From an uncultured Bacteroidales bacterium (GTDB taxonomy: Bacteria > Bacteroidota > Bacteroidia > Bacteroidales > UBA932): a stretch of 15,746 nt of DNA. The position numbers and the translations under genes were made by a program. Where the stretch lies: the NCBI GenBank assembly GCA_946406275.1, contig CAMJJZ010000022.1, positions 1 through 15,746 on the forward strand. Reading direction: 5' to 3'. The first letter of the stretch is position 1. Each line of letters opens with the position of its first letter. Below are positions 1 to 7,831 of the stretch, piece by piece. The notes under the pieces are model-generated. The model did no database searches and was not told where the DNA came from. It saw only the letters and a list, made by a program, of their open reading frames with translations.

Positions 1-278
1 TCATCAACACCACCATCCCGCACGAGCAGGTGGCCCGCTTCGGCGGCGCCGAGGTTTTCATGAAACCCGCTGCTCCCGGTACCGGTGTGAAGGCCGGTGG
101 TGCTATGCGCGCCGTCTTCGAGAGCGCCGGTGTACAGAACGTGCTTGCCAAGAGCAAGGGTTCTTCCAACCCGCACAACCTGGTAAAGGCCACCATTCAG
201 GCCCTCACCGAGATGCGCGACGCCTACACCGTGGCCGGCCTTCGTGGCATTCCCATGAGCAAAGTGTTTAACGGTTAA
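1..278 (+). CDS. rpsE: 30S ribosomal protein S5 (3' part, 5' end outside window)
   Basis: This is the C-terminal 91 residues of small-subunit protein uS5; the gene enters from the left edge and the reading frame is set by codons beginning at position 3. The visible part opens with [14 protein letters not shown] and contains the typical S5 core segment with [19 protein letters not shown], followed by the [10 protein letters not shown] region that closes the S5 fold. S5 helps form the mRNA entry tunnel and influences decoding accuracy. It is followed after 12 nt by rpmD, as in the spc operon of nearly all bacteria. A GTG inside the visible part at position 30 is an internal valine codon, not a start. 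Identification is secure; only the truncation limits it. Confidence 0.97.
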   Translation, partial: INTTIPHEQVARFGGAEVFMKPAAPGTGVKAGGAMRAVFESAGVQNVLAKSKGSSNPHNLVKATIQALTEMRDAYTVAGLRGIPMSKVFNG

Positions 279-290
279 TCCAGAGAGACT

Positions 291-473
291 ATGGCAAAGC
301 TTAAGATTACCCAGGTCCGCTCCAAGAATGGAGAGACCAAGCGTCAGATCGCTAACCTGAAGACTCTCGGTATCCGCAGGATGCACCAGACCGTAATCGT
401 AGAAGATACCCCTATTACCCGCGGTATGCTCGAGAAGGTCCAGCACCTGGTTTCCTATGAAGTAATTGACTAA
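291..473 (+). CDS. rpmD: 50S ribosomal protein L30
   Basis: This 60-residue protein is the large-subunit protein uL30, of the usual bacterial length. It starts MAKLKITQVRSKNGETKRQ and carries the L30 ferredoxin-like signature around TLGIRRMHQTVIVEDTP (about residues 25-41). The ATG lies 12 nt after the rpsE stop and no Shine-Dalgarno precedes it, as is normal for Bacteroidota. Its stop codon overlaps a strong Shine-Dalgarno-like sequence that serves the next gene, rplO. The placement between rpsE and rplO is the canonical spc operon order. Confidence 0.97.
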   Translation: MAKLKITQVRSKNGETKRQIANLKTLGIRRMHQTVIVEDTPITRGMLEKVQHLVSYEVID

Positions 474-479
474 GGAGGA
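472..479 (+). promoter_or_regulatory. Strong Shine-Dalgarno before rplO
   Basis: The sequence AAGGAGGA overlaps the rpmD stop codon. Its AAGGAGG core ends 8 nt before the rplO ATG at 487. It is the only full Shine-Dalgarno I can see before any gene in the window; the other starts follow A/T-rich sequence. It fixes the rplO start at 487 rather than at the in-frame TTG at 466. In Flavobacteriia the anti-Shine-Dalgarno of 16S rRNA is known to be occluded on the ribosome, so a strong site may have a special role or may be residual. Confidence 0.75.
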
Positions 480-486
480 CAGAGAG

Positions 487-936
487 ATGAAACTTGAAAA
501 TCTGAAGCCCGCAAAGGGCGCTACCCATAACAGCAAGCGCGTAGGCCGCGGCCAGGGTTCCGGTAAAGGTGGCACCGCCACCCGCGGTACCAAGGGTGCC
601 CAGGCACGTGCTGGTTACGAGCACAAGGTTGGTTTCGAAGGCGGCCAGATGCCTATCCAGCGTCGTCTTCCCAAGTTTGGCTTCAAGAACCCCACCCGCG
701 TTGAGTACAAGGCTGTCAATGTTGCTACCATCCAGGCCCTGAGCGAAAAGCTCGGCGCCAAGGAGTTCGACATCGAGGCCCTCATCGCAGCGGGCGTCGC
801 CTCCAAGGGTGACCTCGTGAAGGTTCTCGGCAACGGTGAAATCACCGCAGCCGTAGAGGTCAAGGCCAACGCATTCTCAAAGAGCGCAGTCGCAAAGATT
901 GAAGCAGCCGGTGGTAAAGCAACCGTAATCGAGTAA
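487..936 (+). CDS. rplO: 50S ribosomal protein L15
   Basis: This 149-residue protein is uL15, an assembly protein of the large subunit. The N-terminal half shows the basic, glycine-rich extension typical of L15 (GRGQGSGKGGTATRGTKGA, about residues 22-40), followed by the GFEGGQMPIQRRLPKFGF signature (about residues 49-66). The C-terminal half has the globular fold ending KIEAAGGKATVIE. I chose the ATG at 487 because MKLENLKPAKG is the conserved family start and a Shine-Dalgarno sits 8 nt upstream. An upstream in-frame TTG at 466 would overlap rpmD and add seven residues that do not fit the family. secY follows after 7 nt. Confidence 0.97.
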   Translation: MKLENLKPAKGATHNSKRVGRGQGSGKGGTATRGTKGAQARAGYEHKVGFEGGQMPIQRRLPKFGFKNPTRVEYKAVNVATIQALSEKLGAKEFDIEALIAAGVASKGDLVKVLGNGEITAAVEVKANAFSKSAVAKIEAAGGKATVIE

Positions 937-943
937 TCAAGCG

Positions 944-2263
944 ATGAAGAAGTTTTTTGAGACAATTCGCAATATCTACAACATCGAAGAGCTGCGCAAG
1001 CGAATCGGTTACACGATTCTGCTTGTGCTGATCTATCGTCTGGGCAGCTTCATCCTCCTTCCCGGCCTCGATCCCGAGGTTCTGAAAGGCGGTATCAGCG
1101 GCACCCAGGAAGGCCTCGTCGGGCTTCTTAACATGTTCTCCGGCGGTGCTTTCGGTAACGCTTCGATATTTGCACTTGGCGTGATGCCGTACATCTCGGC
1201 ATCCATCGTGGTCCAGCTTCTGGGCATGTTCGTTCCCTCCTTCCGCAAAATGCAGATGGAAGGTGAGAGCGGCCGCCGCAAGATGAACCAGATCACACGC
1301 TACCTCACCGTGGCAATCCTTGCCATCCAGGGTCCTGCCTATGTGGCCGGTATGATTCCCGCCGCAGCACGCACCGTCACCTGGAGCCCGTTCATGTTCA
1401 ACCTGGTTTCCACCGTCATCCTGATGGCCGGTTCCATGTTCGTAATGTGGCTGGGTGAGAGGATTACCGACCGCGGTATCGGCAACGGCATCTCCCTTAT
1501 CATTATGATAGGTATCGTTGCCCGTCTTCCTTACGCCCTTGTTGCTGAAGCCGGCCAGAAATTCACCGGCAACGGCGTGGGCGGTCCCATGTTCTTCATC
1601 GTAGAGATGGTTGTATGGGTGCTGGTCATCATCGCTGCCATCGCCCTTGTGCAGGCTGTCCGCAAAGTTCCGGTACAGTATGCCAAGAGGGTTATCGGCA
1701 ACAAGCAGTACGGCGGTGTCCGCCAGTACATCCCGCTCAAGATCAACGCAGCGGGTGTGATGCCCATCATCTTCGCACAGGCCCTTATGATGTTCCCCAT
1801 GCTGCTTGGCCGTTACGATGCCACCCGTGGTATCGCCGCCGCCTTCTCCAGCTACACCACCATCTGGTACAACCTGGTATTCGGCCTCCTGGTCATCGTC
1901 TTCACCTATTTCTATACCGCAGTCACTGTGAACCCCACAATGATGGCAGAGGATATGAAGAAGAACGGTGGCTTCATCCCTGGCGTAAAGCCCGGCAAGA
2001 AGACCGCAGAATATCTGGACAGCATCATGACCAAGGTTACCCTCCCGGGTTCCATTTTCCTGGCCATCATCGCCTGTCTGCCTGCTCTCGCCAACATCCT
2101 TGGCGTGAACAACCAGTTTGCCAGCTTCTTCGGCGGCACCTCGCTGCTAATCCTTGTTGGTGTGGTCCTGGATACCCTGCAGCAGATTGAGAGCTATCTC
2201 CTGATGCGCCACTACGACGGACTGATGAAGACCGGTCGTCTTACCGGACGTTCCGGCATGTAA
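944..2263 (+). CDS. secY: Protein translocase subunit SecY
   Basis: This 439-residue protein is the channel subunit of the Sec translocon in the inner membrane, partner of SecE and SecG. It is full length for the family. About ten hydrophobic segments can be traced, the first near residues 22-40. The plug region LNMFSGGAF lies near residues 62-70. The cytoplasmic-loop motif GERITDRGIGNG is at 171-182, PLKINAAGVMPIIFA at 264-278, and the C5-loop segment GGFIPGVKPGKKTAEYLD at 342-359; all are typical of bacterial SecY. It starts 7 nt after rplO and is followed closely by map, the standard spc operon arrangement. Nothing about it is unusual. Confidence 0.98.
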   Translation: MKKFFETIRNIYNIEELRKRIGYTILLVLIYRLGSFILLPGLDPEVLKGGISGTQEGLVGLLNMFSGGAFGNASIFALGVMPYISASIVVQLLGMFVPSFRKMQMEGESGRRKMNQITRYLTVAILAIQGPAYVAGMIPAAARTVTWSPFMFNLVSTVILMAGSMFVMWLGERITDRGIGNGISLIIMIGIVARLPYALVAEAGQKFTGNGVGGPMFFIVEMVVWVLVIIAAIALVQAVRKVPVQYAKRVIGNKQYGGVRQYIPLKINAAGVMPIIFAQALMMFPMLLGRYDATRGIAAAFSSYTTIWYNLVFGLLVIVFTYFYTAVTVNPTMMAEDMKKNGGFIPGVKPGKKTAEYLDSIMTKVTLPGSIFLAIIACLPALANILGVNNQFASFFGGTSLLILVGVVLDTLQQIESYLLMRHYDGLMKTGRLTGRSGM

Positions 2264-2290
2264 TTATTGAATGTAGTATCGAAATTCGAT

Positions 2291-3070
2291 ATGGTAAGGC
2301 CCAAGACTGAAGAGGAAATCGAACTGCTCCGCATTAACGGAGACCTGGTATCGAGGACACTTGCAGAGGTCGGTAAAATGGTCGCCCCAGGTGTGACAAC
2401 TGCGAAGTTGAATGAGGTGGCCGAGACCTTCATCCGAGACCATGGTGCAGTTCCTTCCTTCAAAGGGTTCGAAGGCTTTCCCGCAGCTCTCTGCATGAGC
2501 GTGAACGATGTGGTGGTCCACGGTTTTCCGTCGGAACGCCCCCTTGAAGAAGGAGACATCGTTTCAGTAGATTGCGGAACCCTGTACAAAGGGTACAACG
2601 GAGATTCGGCATACACCTTCCCTGTTGGGGAGGTGGACGCCGAGACCCGGAAGCTCATGGATGTCACCAAGGCATCCCTGTACAAGGGCATCGAGGCTGC
2701 AGTGGCAGGCAACAGGACAGGCGATATCGGATACGCGGTGCAGTCGTACGCAGAATCATTCGGCTTTTCCGTTGTCCGCGAACTTGAAGGACACGGACTG
2801 GGAAAGGAAATGCACGAGGATCCCGGCATCCCCAATTACGGGAGAAGGGGCCACGGAGCACGCCTCCAGAGCGGAATGGTGATATGTATTGAGCCTATGA
2901 TTTGTGCAGGCGGAAGAGGTGTGTATCTTGCAAAAAATGGTTGGGCAGTACACACATCCGATCACAAGAATGCGGCGCACTACGAGCTTACGGTTGTTGT
3001 CCGGCATGGCAAGGCTGAACAGCTGTCGACTTTCGATTACATTGAGAAAGATGGTTCGATTAAATTTTAA
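2291..3070 (+). CDS. map: Type I methionine aminopeptidase
   Basis: This 259-residue cytoplasmic metalloenzyme removes the initiator methionine from new proteins. All metal and catalytic residues of the type I family are visible: H77, the metal-binding aspartates D94 and D105 in SVDCGTLYKGYNGDSAY, H168 in EGHGLG, H175 in KEMHEDPG, E201 in CIEPM and E232 in HYELTVVV. I chose the ATG at 2291 because MVRPKTEEEIELLR aligns with the family N-terminus. An in-frame TTG at 2267, only 3 nt after secY, would add eight residues (MNVVSKFD) and cannot be excluded, since no Shine-Dalgarno decides between them. It lies between secY and infA, as in many spc operons. Confidence 0.96.
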   Translation: MVRPKTEEEIELLRINGDLVSRTLAEVGKMVAPGVTTAKLNEVAETFIRDHGAVPSFKGFEGFPAALCMSVNDVVVHGFPSERPLEEGDIVSVDCGTLYKGYNGDSAYTFPVGEVDAETRKLMDVTKASLYKGIEAAVAGNRTGDIGYAVQSYAESFGFSVVRELEGHGLGKEMHEDPGIPNYGRRGHGARLQSGMVICIEPMICAGGRGVYLAKNGWAVHTSDHKNAAHYELTVVVRHGKAEQLSTFDYIEKDGSIKF

Positions 3071-3085
3071 AGTGAAGTTTAAACT

Positions 3086-3304
3086 ATGTCCAAACAAGTA
3101 GCTATCGAGCAGGATGGAACAGTGATCGAGACGCTTCCCAACGCAATGTTCCGCGTTGAGTTGGAAAACGGCCACGTCCTCCTCTGCAACATTTCAGGTA
3201 AGATGAGGATGAACTTTATCCATATCCTTCTCGGTGACCGGGTAAAGGTAGAGATCTCACCTTACGATTTAACCAAAGGAAGAATTTCTTTCAGATACAA
3301 ATAA
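3086..3304 (+). CDS. infA: Translation initiation factor IF-1
   Basis: This 72-residue OB-fold protein binds the ribosomal A site during initiation and works with IF-2 and IF-3. It has the usual bacterial length and the family landmarks [12 protein letters not shown] (about residues 19-30), [21 protein letters not shown] (about 36-56) and the C-terminal [15 protein letters not shown]. The segment VLLCNISGK, where many relatives have a more polar stretch, is slightly divergent but stays within the fold. It sits between map and rpmJ with short gaps of 15 and 13 nt, so it is very likely co-transcribed with the rest of the cluster. Confidence 0.97.
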   Translation: MSKQVAIEQDGTVIETLPNAMFRVELENGHVLLCNISGKMRMNFIHILLGDRVKVEISPYDLTKGRISFRYK

Positions 3305-3317
3305 AAACTAGATAACG

Positions 3318-3434
3318 ATGAAAGTCAAGACCTCCATCAAGAAACGCAGCGAAGACTGCAAGATTGTCCGGCGTAAAGGCCGCCTGTACGTTATCTGCAA
3401 GAAGAACCCCAAGTTCAAGATGCGCCAGGGTTAA
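3318..3434 (+). CDS. rpmJ: 50S ribosomal protein L36
   Basis: This 38-residue protein is bL36, read directly from ATG 3318 to TAA 3432-3434. It begins [20 protein letters not shown] and ends [11 protein letters not shown]. Zinc-binding L36 proteins use C11, C14, C27 and H33. Here C14 and C27 are kept but position 11 is serine and position 33 is phenylalanine, so the zinc ribbon is incomplete. Bacteroidota L36 proteins commonly belong to the metal-free type, so the remaining two cysteines look like remnants. It lies 13 nt after infA and 29 nt before rpsM, the usual bridge between spc and alpha operon genes. Confidence 0.96.
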   Translation: MKVKTSIKKRSEDCKIVRRKGRLYVICKKNPKFKMRQG

Positions 3435-3463
3435 TGTGTAACTAATAAAAGTACAGATAGAAT

Positions 3464-3841
3464 ATGGCAAGAATAGCCGGTGTTGATTTACCGAACAACA
3501 AACACGGAGTTATAGGTCTTACCTATATCTACGGTATCGGCCGCAGCAGCGCCCAGAAGATTCTGGACACCTGTGGCATCGACCCCACCATCAAGGTCGG
3601 AGACTGGAACGACGAGCAGGTAGCCGCAATCCGTAACCTCATCAACAGTGAGTACAAGATTGAAGGTGAGCTCCGCAGCTCCGTACAGATGGACATCAAG
3701 CGCCTCATGGATATCGGTTGCTATCGTGGCATCCGTCACCGTGCAGGTCTCCCCGTCCGCGGACAGAGCACCAAGAACAACGCCCGTACACGCAAGGGCC
3801 GCAAGAAGACCGTTGCCAACAAGAAGAAGGCAACCAAGTAA
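3464..3841 (+). CDS. rpsM: 30S ribosomal protein S13
   Basis: This 125-residue protein is uS13, which sits in the 30S head and makes bridges to the 50S subunit. It begins [15 protein letters not shown] and has the helix-hairpin-helix-like segment [15 protein letters not shown] (about residues 21-35). The C-terminal RNA-binding signature [20 protein letters not shown] spans about 92-111, followed by a lysine-rich tail. It is the first gene of the alpha operon section and is followed after 13 nt by rpsK. No promoter motif of the TAnnTTTG type is visible in the 29-nt gap before it, so it is probably transcribed from upstream. Confidence 0.98.
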   Translation: MARIAGVDLPNNKHGVIGLTYIYGIGRSSAQKILDTCGIDPTIKVGDWNDEQVAAIRNLINSEYKIEGELRSSVQMDIKRLMDIGCYRGIRHRAGLPVRGQSTKNNARTRKGRKKTVANKKKATK

Positions 3842-3854
3842 AGTCTGATGAATT

Positions 3855-4244
3855 ATGGCAAAGAAAACTACAACAACAAAGAAGAGAGTTGTCAAGGTTG
3901 AGGCTTATGGCGAAGCCCATGTTTCATCGACCTTCAACAACGTCATCGTCTCCCTGTGCAACGCCCAGGGTCAGGTGATCAGCTGGTCCTCCGCCGGCAA
4001 GTGCGGCTTCCGTGGTTCCAAGAAGAATACCCCCTATGCCGCCCAGATGGCAGCAGAGGACGCCGCAAAGACCGCTTTCGACGCAGGTCTCCGCAAAGTA
4101 AAGTGCTATGTAAAGGGCCCCGGAGCAGGACGTGAGTCCGCAATCCGCACCATCAACAACGCAGGCATCATCGTCACAGAGATCATCGACGTGACCCCCA
4201 TGCCCCACAATGGTTGCCGCCCCAAGGGACGCCGTAAAGTTTAA
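3855..4244 (+). CDS. rpsK: 30S ribosomal protein S11
   Basis: This 129-residue protein is uS11, part of the 30S platform near the E site. A short basic N-terminus is followed by the family landmarks ASTFNN-like (here [13 protein letters not shown]), the [22 protein letters not shown] segment in the middle (split here as [14 protein letters not shown] and MAAEDAAK), and [13 protein letters not shown]. The diagnostic C-terminus is [18 protein letters not shown]. Length and motifs are normal. It lies 13 nt after rpsM and 24 nt before rpsD. Confidence 0.98.
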   Translation: MAKKTTTTKKRVVKVEAYGEAHVSSTFNNVIVSLCNAQGQVISWSSAGKCGFRGSKKNTPYAAQMAAEDAAKTAFDAGLRKVKCYVKGPGAGRESAIRTINNAGIIVTEIIDVTPMPHNGCRPKGRRKV

Positions 4245-4268
4245 TTAATTAATTAATGAAGAACTACT

Positions 4269-4871
4269 ATGGCAAGATATACTGGTCCTACCACCCGCAT
4301 CGCCCGTAAGTTCGGCGAGCCCATCTATGGCCCTGACAAGAACTTCGAAAAGAGAAACACTCCTCCGGGACAGCACGGCCTTGCTGCAAAGCGCAAGAAG
4401 CAGAAGGAATACGGCACCCAGCTTAAGGAGAAGCAGAAAGTGAAGTACATGTACGGTGTGCTGGAGCGTCAGTTCCGCAACACCTACGCCCGTGCAGCCC
4501 GCATGAAGGGCCAGACCGGTGAGAACCTCATCCTCCTCCTGGAGGCCCGTCTGGACAACCTCGTGTACCGTCTGGGTATCGCTCCCAGCCGCGCCGCTGC
4601 CCGTCAGCTTGTCCTTCACCGTCACATCACCCTGGACGGCACCGTTTGCAACATCCCGTCCTGCCAGGTGAAGCCCGGTCAGGTTATCGCTGTCCGTGAG
4701 CGCTCCAAGAGCCTTGAGGTCATCCAGAACTCCGTAGCTTCCGCCGCCAAGTACTCCTGGCTCGAATTCGACGCCAACACACTTACCGGCAAGTTCCTTA
4801 ACGTTCCCGCCCGCGAGGAAATCCCCGAGAACATCAACGAACAGCTTATCGTTGACCTCTACTCCAAGTAA
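4269..4871 (+). CDS. rpsD: 30S ribosomal protein S4
   Basis: This 200-residue protein is uS4, a primary 16S rRNA binder that nucleates 30S assembly. The N-terminal domain starts [19 protein letters not shown] and lacks the zinc cysteines found in some S4 proteins, so it is the metal-free type. The S4 RNA-binding domain covers about residues 92-158, with [20 protein letters not shown] and the [13 protein letters not shown] turn. In many bacteria S4 represses its own operon by binding the mRNA; I see no conserved structure here that shows this. It sits in the standard place between rpsK and rpoA. Confidence 0.98.
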   Translation: MARYTGPTTRIARKFGEPIYGPDKNFEKRNTPPGQHGLAAKRKKQKEYGTQLKEKQKVKYMYGVLERQFRNTYARAARMKGQTGENLILLLEARLDNLVYRLGIAPSRAAARQLVLHRHITLDGTVCNIPSCQVKPGQVIAVRERSKSLEVIQNSVASAAKYSWLEFDANTLTGKFLNVPAREEIPENINEQLIVDLYSK

Positions 4872-4894
4872 CAGATTTAACACCCAAAAGACTT

Positions 4895-5902
4895 ATGGCA
4901 ATCTTAGCATTTCAGAAACCGGACAAGGTTATCATGCTGGAAGGCACCGATACCGTCGGACGTTTCGAGTTCAGACCCCTTGAACCCGGCTACGGCCAGA
5001 CCATCGGCAACGCACTCCGCCGCATCCTCCTTGCTTCCCTGGAAGGTTTCGCCATCTCTCAGATCCAGGTGAATGGTGTTCAGGACGAGTTCCAGACCAT
5101 TCCCGGCGTCATCGAGGGAATGCAGGACATCATCCTCAACCTGAAGCAGGTACGCTTCCGCAGGATGGTTGAAACTGTAGACTCCGAGGTGGCTTCCATT
5201 ACCATCAGCGGCAAGAGCGAATTTACCGCTGAGGATATCTCCAAGGGATTGTCTTCTTTCACGGTGTTGAATCCTGAGCTGCACATCTGCTCACTGGAGC
5301 CTTCAGTAAAGATCGAAATCACCATCACCATCACCAAGGGCCGCGGCTTTGTCCCGGCAGAGGAAGAAAGGGATGAGAACACGCCCATCGGAACCATTCC
5401 CGTGGACGCCATCTACACCCCCGTCAAGAAAGTCAACTGGACCGTGGAGAACTTCCGCGTGGAACAGAAGACCGACTATGAGAAACTCCTCCTTGAGATT
5501 GTGACGGACGGTTCCATCAGCCCTGAGGCCGCACTGCAGGATGCAGCCAACATCCTCATCTATCACTTCAAGCTCTTCACAGACGATAAGAAGATCGCCA
5601 TCGAGTCTGCCGTCGAGACAGACAGCAAGGAGCTTGACGAGGAATCCCTGAGGATGCGTCACCTTCTCCTTACCAAGCTTTCCGATATGGGTCTCTCCGT
5701 GAGGGCATTCAACTGCCTCAAGGCCGCCGATATCGACACCTTCGCAGACCTGGTTTCCTACAGCCGCGCAGAGCTCATGAAGTTCCGCAACTTCGGCCGC
5801 AAGAGCCTCTCTGAGATCGATCTCCTGGTAGAGAAGATGAAGCTTTCCTTCGGTATGGATGTCACCAAGTACAATATTGAACCTAAGAAAAAGATCGTTT
5901 AA
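4895..5902 (+). CDS. rpoA: DNA-directed RNA polymerase subunit alpha
   Basis: This 335-residue protein is the RNA polymerase alpha subunit, which dimerises to start polymerase assembly and contacts promoter DNA and activators. The N-terminal domain (about residues 1-235) has [20 protein letters not shown] (residues 32-51), the dimerisation helix. A flexible acidic linker (about 237-252) leads to the C-terminal domain (about 253-322). There the DNA-binding residues matching E. coli R265, N268, C269 and K271 are present as R270, N273, C274 and K276 in [13 protein letters not shown], followed by [12 protein letters not shown]. Length is normal for Bacteroidota. rplQ follows after only 2 nt. Confidence 0.98.
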   Translation: MAILAFQKPDKVIMLEGTDTVGRFEFRPLEPGYGQTIGNALRRILLASLEGFAISQIQVNGVQDEFQTIPGVIEGMQDIILNLKQVRFRRMVETVDSEVASITISGKSEFTAEDISKGLSSFTVLNPELHICSLEPSVKIEITITITKGRGFVPAEEERDENTPIGTIPVDAIYTPVKKVNWTVENFRVEQKTDYEKLLLEIVTDGSISPEAALQDAANILIYHFKLFTDDKKIAIESAVETDSKELDEESLRMRHLLLTKLSDMGLSVRAFNCLKAADIDTFADLVSYSRAELMKFRNFGRKSLSEIDLLVEKMKLSFGMDVTKYNIEPKKKIV

Positions 5903-5904
5903 CA

Positions 5905-6417
5905 ATGAGACACAATAGAGCAGTCAATCATCTTGGTCGCAAGAGCGGTCACCGCAAGGCGATGCTCGCCAACATGGCATCCTCCCTCATTCTGAAGAAG
6001 AGGATCACCACCACCGAGGCCAAGGCAAAGGCCCTCAAGCCTTATCTTGAACCCCTCATCACCAAGTCCAAGGAAGACAGCACCCACTCCCGCCGCGTTG
6101 TTTTCAGCTATCTGAAAGACAAAGAGGCTACCGCTGAACTCTTCCGCACCGTAGCTCCCAAAGTGGCAGACCGTCCCGGCGGATACCTCCGTATCCTCCA
6201 CACCGGTTTCCGCAGCGGTGACGCATCGGAAATGGTCATGGTAGAACTCGTGGACTTCAACGAGGCAGCCCTCGCCACCAAGAAAGAGGCCAAGAAGACT
6301 ACCCGCCGCAGCCGCGCCAAGAAGGCCGAGGCCGCTCCCGCAGCCGAAGCTCCCGTGGCCGAAGCACCCGCTGAGGCTCCCGCAGAGCCCGCAGCAGAAG
6401 CACCTGCAGCAGAGTAA
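5905..6417 (+). CDS. rplQ: 50S ribosomal protein L17 with Ala/Pro/Glu-rich tail
   Basis: This 170-residue protein is bL17, located near the peptide exit side of the 50S subunit. The core (residues 1 to about 118) is typical: [20 protein letters not shown] at the start, then [14 protein letters not shown], and the closing [15 protein letters not shown]. After it comes a basic hinge (about 126-140, [15 protein letters not shown]) and a low-complexity tail of repeated Ala-Pro-Glu units (about 141-170). The tail makes the protein longer than the roughly 120-130 residues of E. coli L17; extended L17 tails are common in Bacteroidota. It is the last gene of the ribosomal cluster, followed by a terminator. 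Confidence 0.97.
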   Translation: MRHNRAVNHLGRKSGHRKAMLANMASSLILKKRITTTEAKAKALKPYLEPLITKSKEDSTHSRRVVFSYLKDKEATAELFRTVAPKVADRPGGYLRILHTGFRSGDASEMVMVELVDFNEAALATKKEAKKTTRRSRAKKAEAAPAAEAPVAEAPAEAPAEPAAEAPAAE

Positions 6418-6436
6418 TCTCCCTGAAGCCACTATT

Positions 6437-6470
6437 AAAACGTCCGGTCACAAGCCGGGCGTTTTTCTTT
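6437..6470 (+). terminator. Intrinsic terminator of the ribosomal cluster
   Basis: An 11-bp stem with arms at 6437-6447 (AAAACGTCCGG) and 6455-6465 (CCGGGCGTTTT) closes a 7-nt loop and runs into a T-rich stretch to about 6472. The pairing includes one G-U. It begins 19 nt after the rplQ stop codon and is well placed to end the spc/alpha transcript. The T-tract also overlaps the likely -33 region of the next operon. Confidence 0.85.
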
Positions 6471-6493
6471 TTGTGAAAAAAAAGTTATATTTG
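6462..6493 (+). promoter_or_regulatory. Probable Bacteroidota-type promoter of the MFS-ROK-GH3 operon
   Basis: TATATTTG at 6486-6493 matches the TAnnTTTG -7 consensus of Bacteroidota sigma-ABfr promoters. The -33 position 20 bp upstream reads TTTT instead of TTTG and lies within the T-tract of the preceding terminator. Transcription would start a few bases after 6493, giving a leader of about 40 nt before the ATG at 6536. The -33 element is weak, so confidence is moderate. Confidence 0.55.
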
Positions 6494-6535
6494 AATTCTG
6501 AAAAAGGAACAACTATAACTTTAAACCAATAAACA

Positions 6536-7828
6536 ATGTCTAGAAAAGGTGATTCCAATATCATTGCAGTCATTACAATGATATTCCTGTTCGGCATGAT
6601 CTCCTTCGTGACGAACCTCGCCGCCCCTATCGGCAACATCTGGAAAATGCAGCCCGGCATCGAGGGTTCCAACACCCTTGGAATGATGGGTAACATGATG
6701 AACTTCCTGGCATATGCCATCATGGGCATCCCTGCCGGCAACCTCCTCAAGAAGAAGGGTTACAAGTTCACCGCACTGGCAGCCCTCCTGGTTGGCCTCC
6801 TGGGCGTTTTCGTGCAGTATCTGTCCGGTATCGTGGGCGTAGGCTCCACCATCGGCAAGATTCCCACCAACTTCTTCGTGTACCTGTTTGGCGCATTCAT
6901 CTGCGGCTTCTCCGTGTGCATGCTCAACACCGTGGTGAACCCCATGCTCAAGATCCTGGGCGGCAAGCGTTCCAACCAGTACATCCAGATCGGCGGCAGC
7001 TTCAACTCCCTCATGGGTACTCTCACCCCCATGCTGGTGGGCTCCATGATCGGCACCCTCACTCACGAGACCCTCATCTCCGACGTGAACACCCTCCTGT
7101 TCATGGCAATGGGCGTGTTCGCACTGGCATTCATCATCCTTCTGTTCGTCCCCATCCAGAACCCGGAGGCAGTGAAGGTAGAAGGTCAGGTGGAAAACCC
7201 CATGAAGTACATCCACTTCGTGCTTGGTGCAATTGCAATCTTCGTTTATGTGGGTGTTGAGGTAGGTATCCCCGGAACCCTGAACTTCTATCTGTCAGAT
7301 CCCGTCAAGGGCGCAGGCATGGATCCTTCCACCGCCGTTGCAATCGCCGGCTTCGTGGCAGGTACCTACTGGTTCCTCATGCTCATCGGCCGTCTGGTTT
7401 CCAGCCTTATCAGCGGAAAGGTATCGTCCAAGACCCAGCTCACCTGCGTTTCCGCAGTGGCCCTGATCCTCATCGTCCTTGCCATATTCCTGGGCAATTC
7501 CTTCCAGGTCAAGATGCCCGTTTTCAACGGTCACGGCTTTGAGATGGCGGTTGTTCCCATCGCAGCCCTGCTGCTTGTCCTCTGCGGTCTGTGCACCTCC
7601 GTCATGTGGGGCACAATCTTCGATCTCGCTGTGGAAGGCCTTGGCACCGCAACCGAGAAGGCATCCGGTATCTTCATGGCAATGGTCGTGGGCGGCGGTA
7701 TCGTTCCCCTGTTCCAGAACTTCATTGCCGACAAGGTCAGCTACATGGCCAGCTACTGGGTGCTTGCAGCCTGCGTAGCCTTCATCCTCTACTTCGCAGT
7801 TATCGGCTCAAAGGTAAAGAAGGCATAA
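6536..7828 (+). CDS. FucP/GluP-family MFS sugar transporter (candidate NagP-like)
   Basis: This 430-residue inner-membrane protein has about twelve hydrophobic segments, for example residues 9-31, 46-66, 78-101, 113-134, 186-208 and 226-245. It resembles the fucose/glucose/galactose:H+ symporter family (TC 2.A.1.7), seen in the early NxxxPIGN-like segment NLAAPIGNIW, the LNTVVNPMLKILGG segment near residues 132-145, the NQYIQIGGSFNSLMG segment near 149-163, and GVEVGIPGTLNFYLSD in the second half. Family members import glucose, galactose, fucose or N-acetylglucosamine. The substrate cannot be read from sequence. The following genes encode a ROK sugar kinase (3 nt downstream) and a NagZ-like GH3, so N-acetylglucosamine or a cell-wall amino sugar is my preferred guess, with glucose the main alternative. 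Confidence 0.88.
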   Translation: MSRKGDSNIIAVITMIFLFGMISFVTNLAAPIGNIWKMQPGIEGSNTLGMMGNMMNFLAYAIMGIPAGNLLKKKGYKFTALAALLVGLLGVFVQYLSGIVGVGSTIGKIPTNFFVYLFGAFICGFSVCMLNTVVNPMLKILGGKRSNQYIQIGGSFNSLMGTLTPMLVGSMIGTLTHETLISDVNTLLFMAMGVFALAFIILLFVPIQNPEAVKVEGQVENPMKYIHFVLGAIAIFVYVGVEVGIPGTLNFYLSDPVKGAGMDPSTAVAIAGFVAGTYWFLMLIGRLVSSLISGKVSSKTQLTCVSAVALILIVLAIFLGNSFQVKMPVFNGHGFEMAVVPIAALLLVLCGLCTSVMWGTIFDLAVEGLGTATEKASGIFMAMVVGGGIVPLFQNFIADKVSYMASYWVLAACVAFILYFAVIGSKVKKA

Positions 7829-7831
7829 GTT

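Noticed and set aside
466..486. TTG start giving L15 seven extra residues
   Set aside because: The extension overlaps rpmD and does not fit the L15 N-terminus; the ATG at 487 has a Shine-Dalgarno.
3435..3463. Separate promoter for the alpha operon before rpsM
   Set aside because: No TAnnTTTG motif is present in the 29-nt gap, so transcription from upstream is simpler.
4241..4257. Tandem TTAA repeats between rpsK and rpsD
   Set aside because: It is only four short units in an A/T-rich gap, with no sign of a repeat array, promoter or structure.
4245..4883. 212-codon minus-strand open frame opposite rpsD
   Set aside because: It is a shadow of the highly biased codon use of rpsD; the predicted protein is a low-complexity Leu/Val/Gly string.
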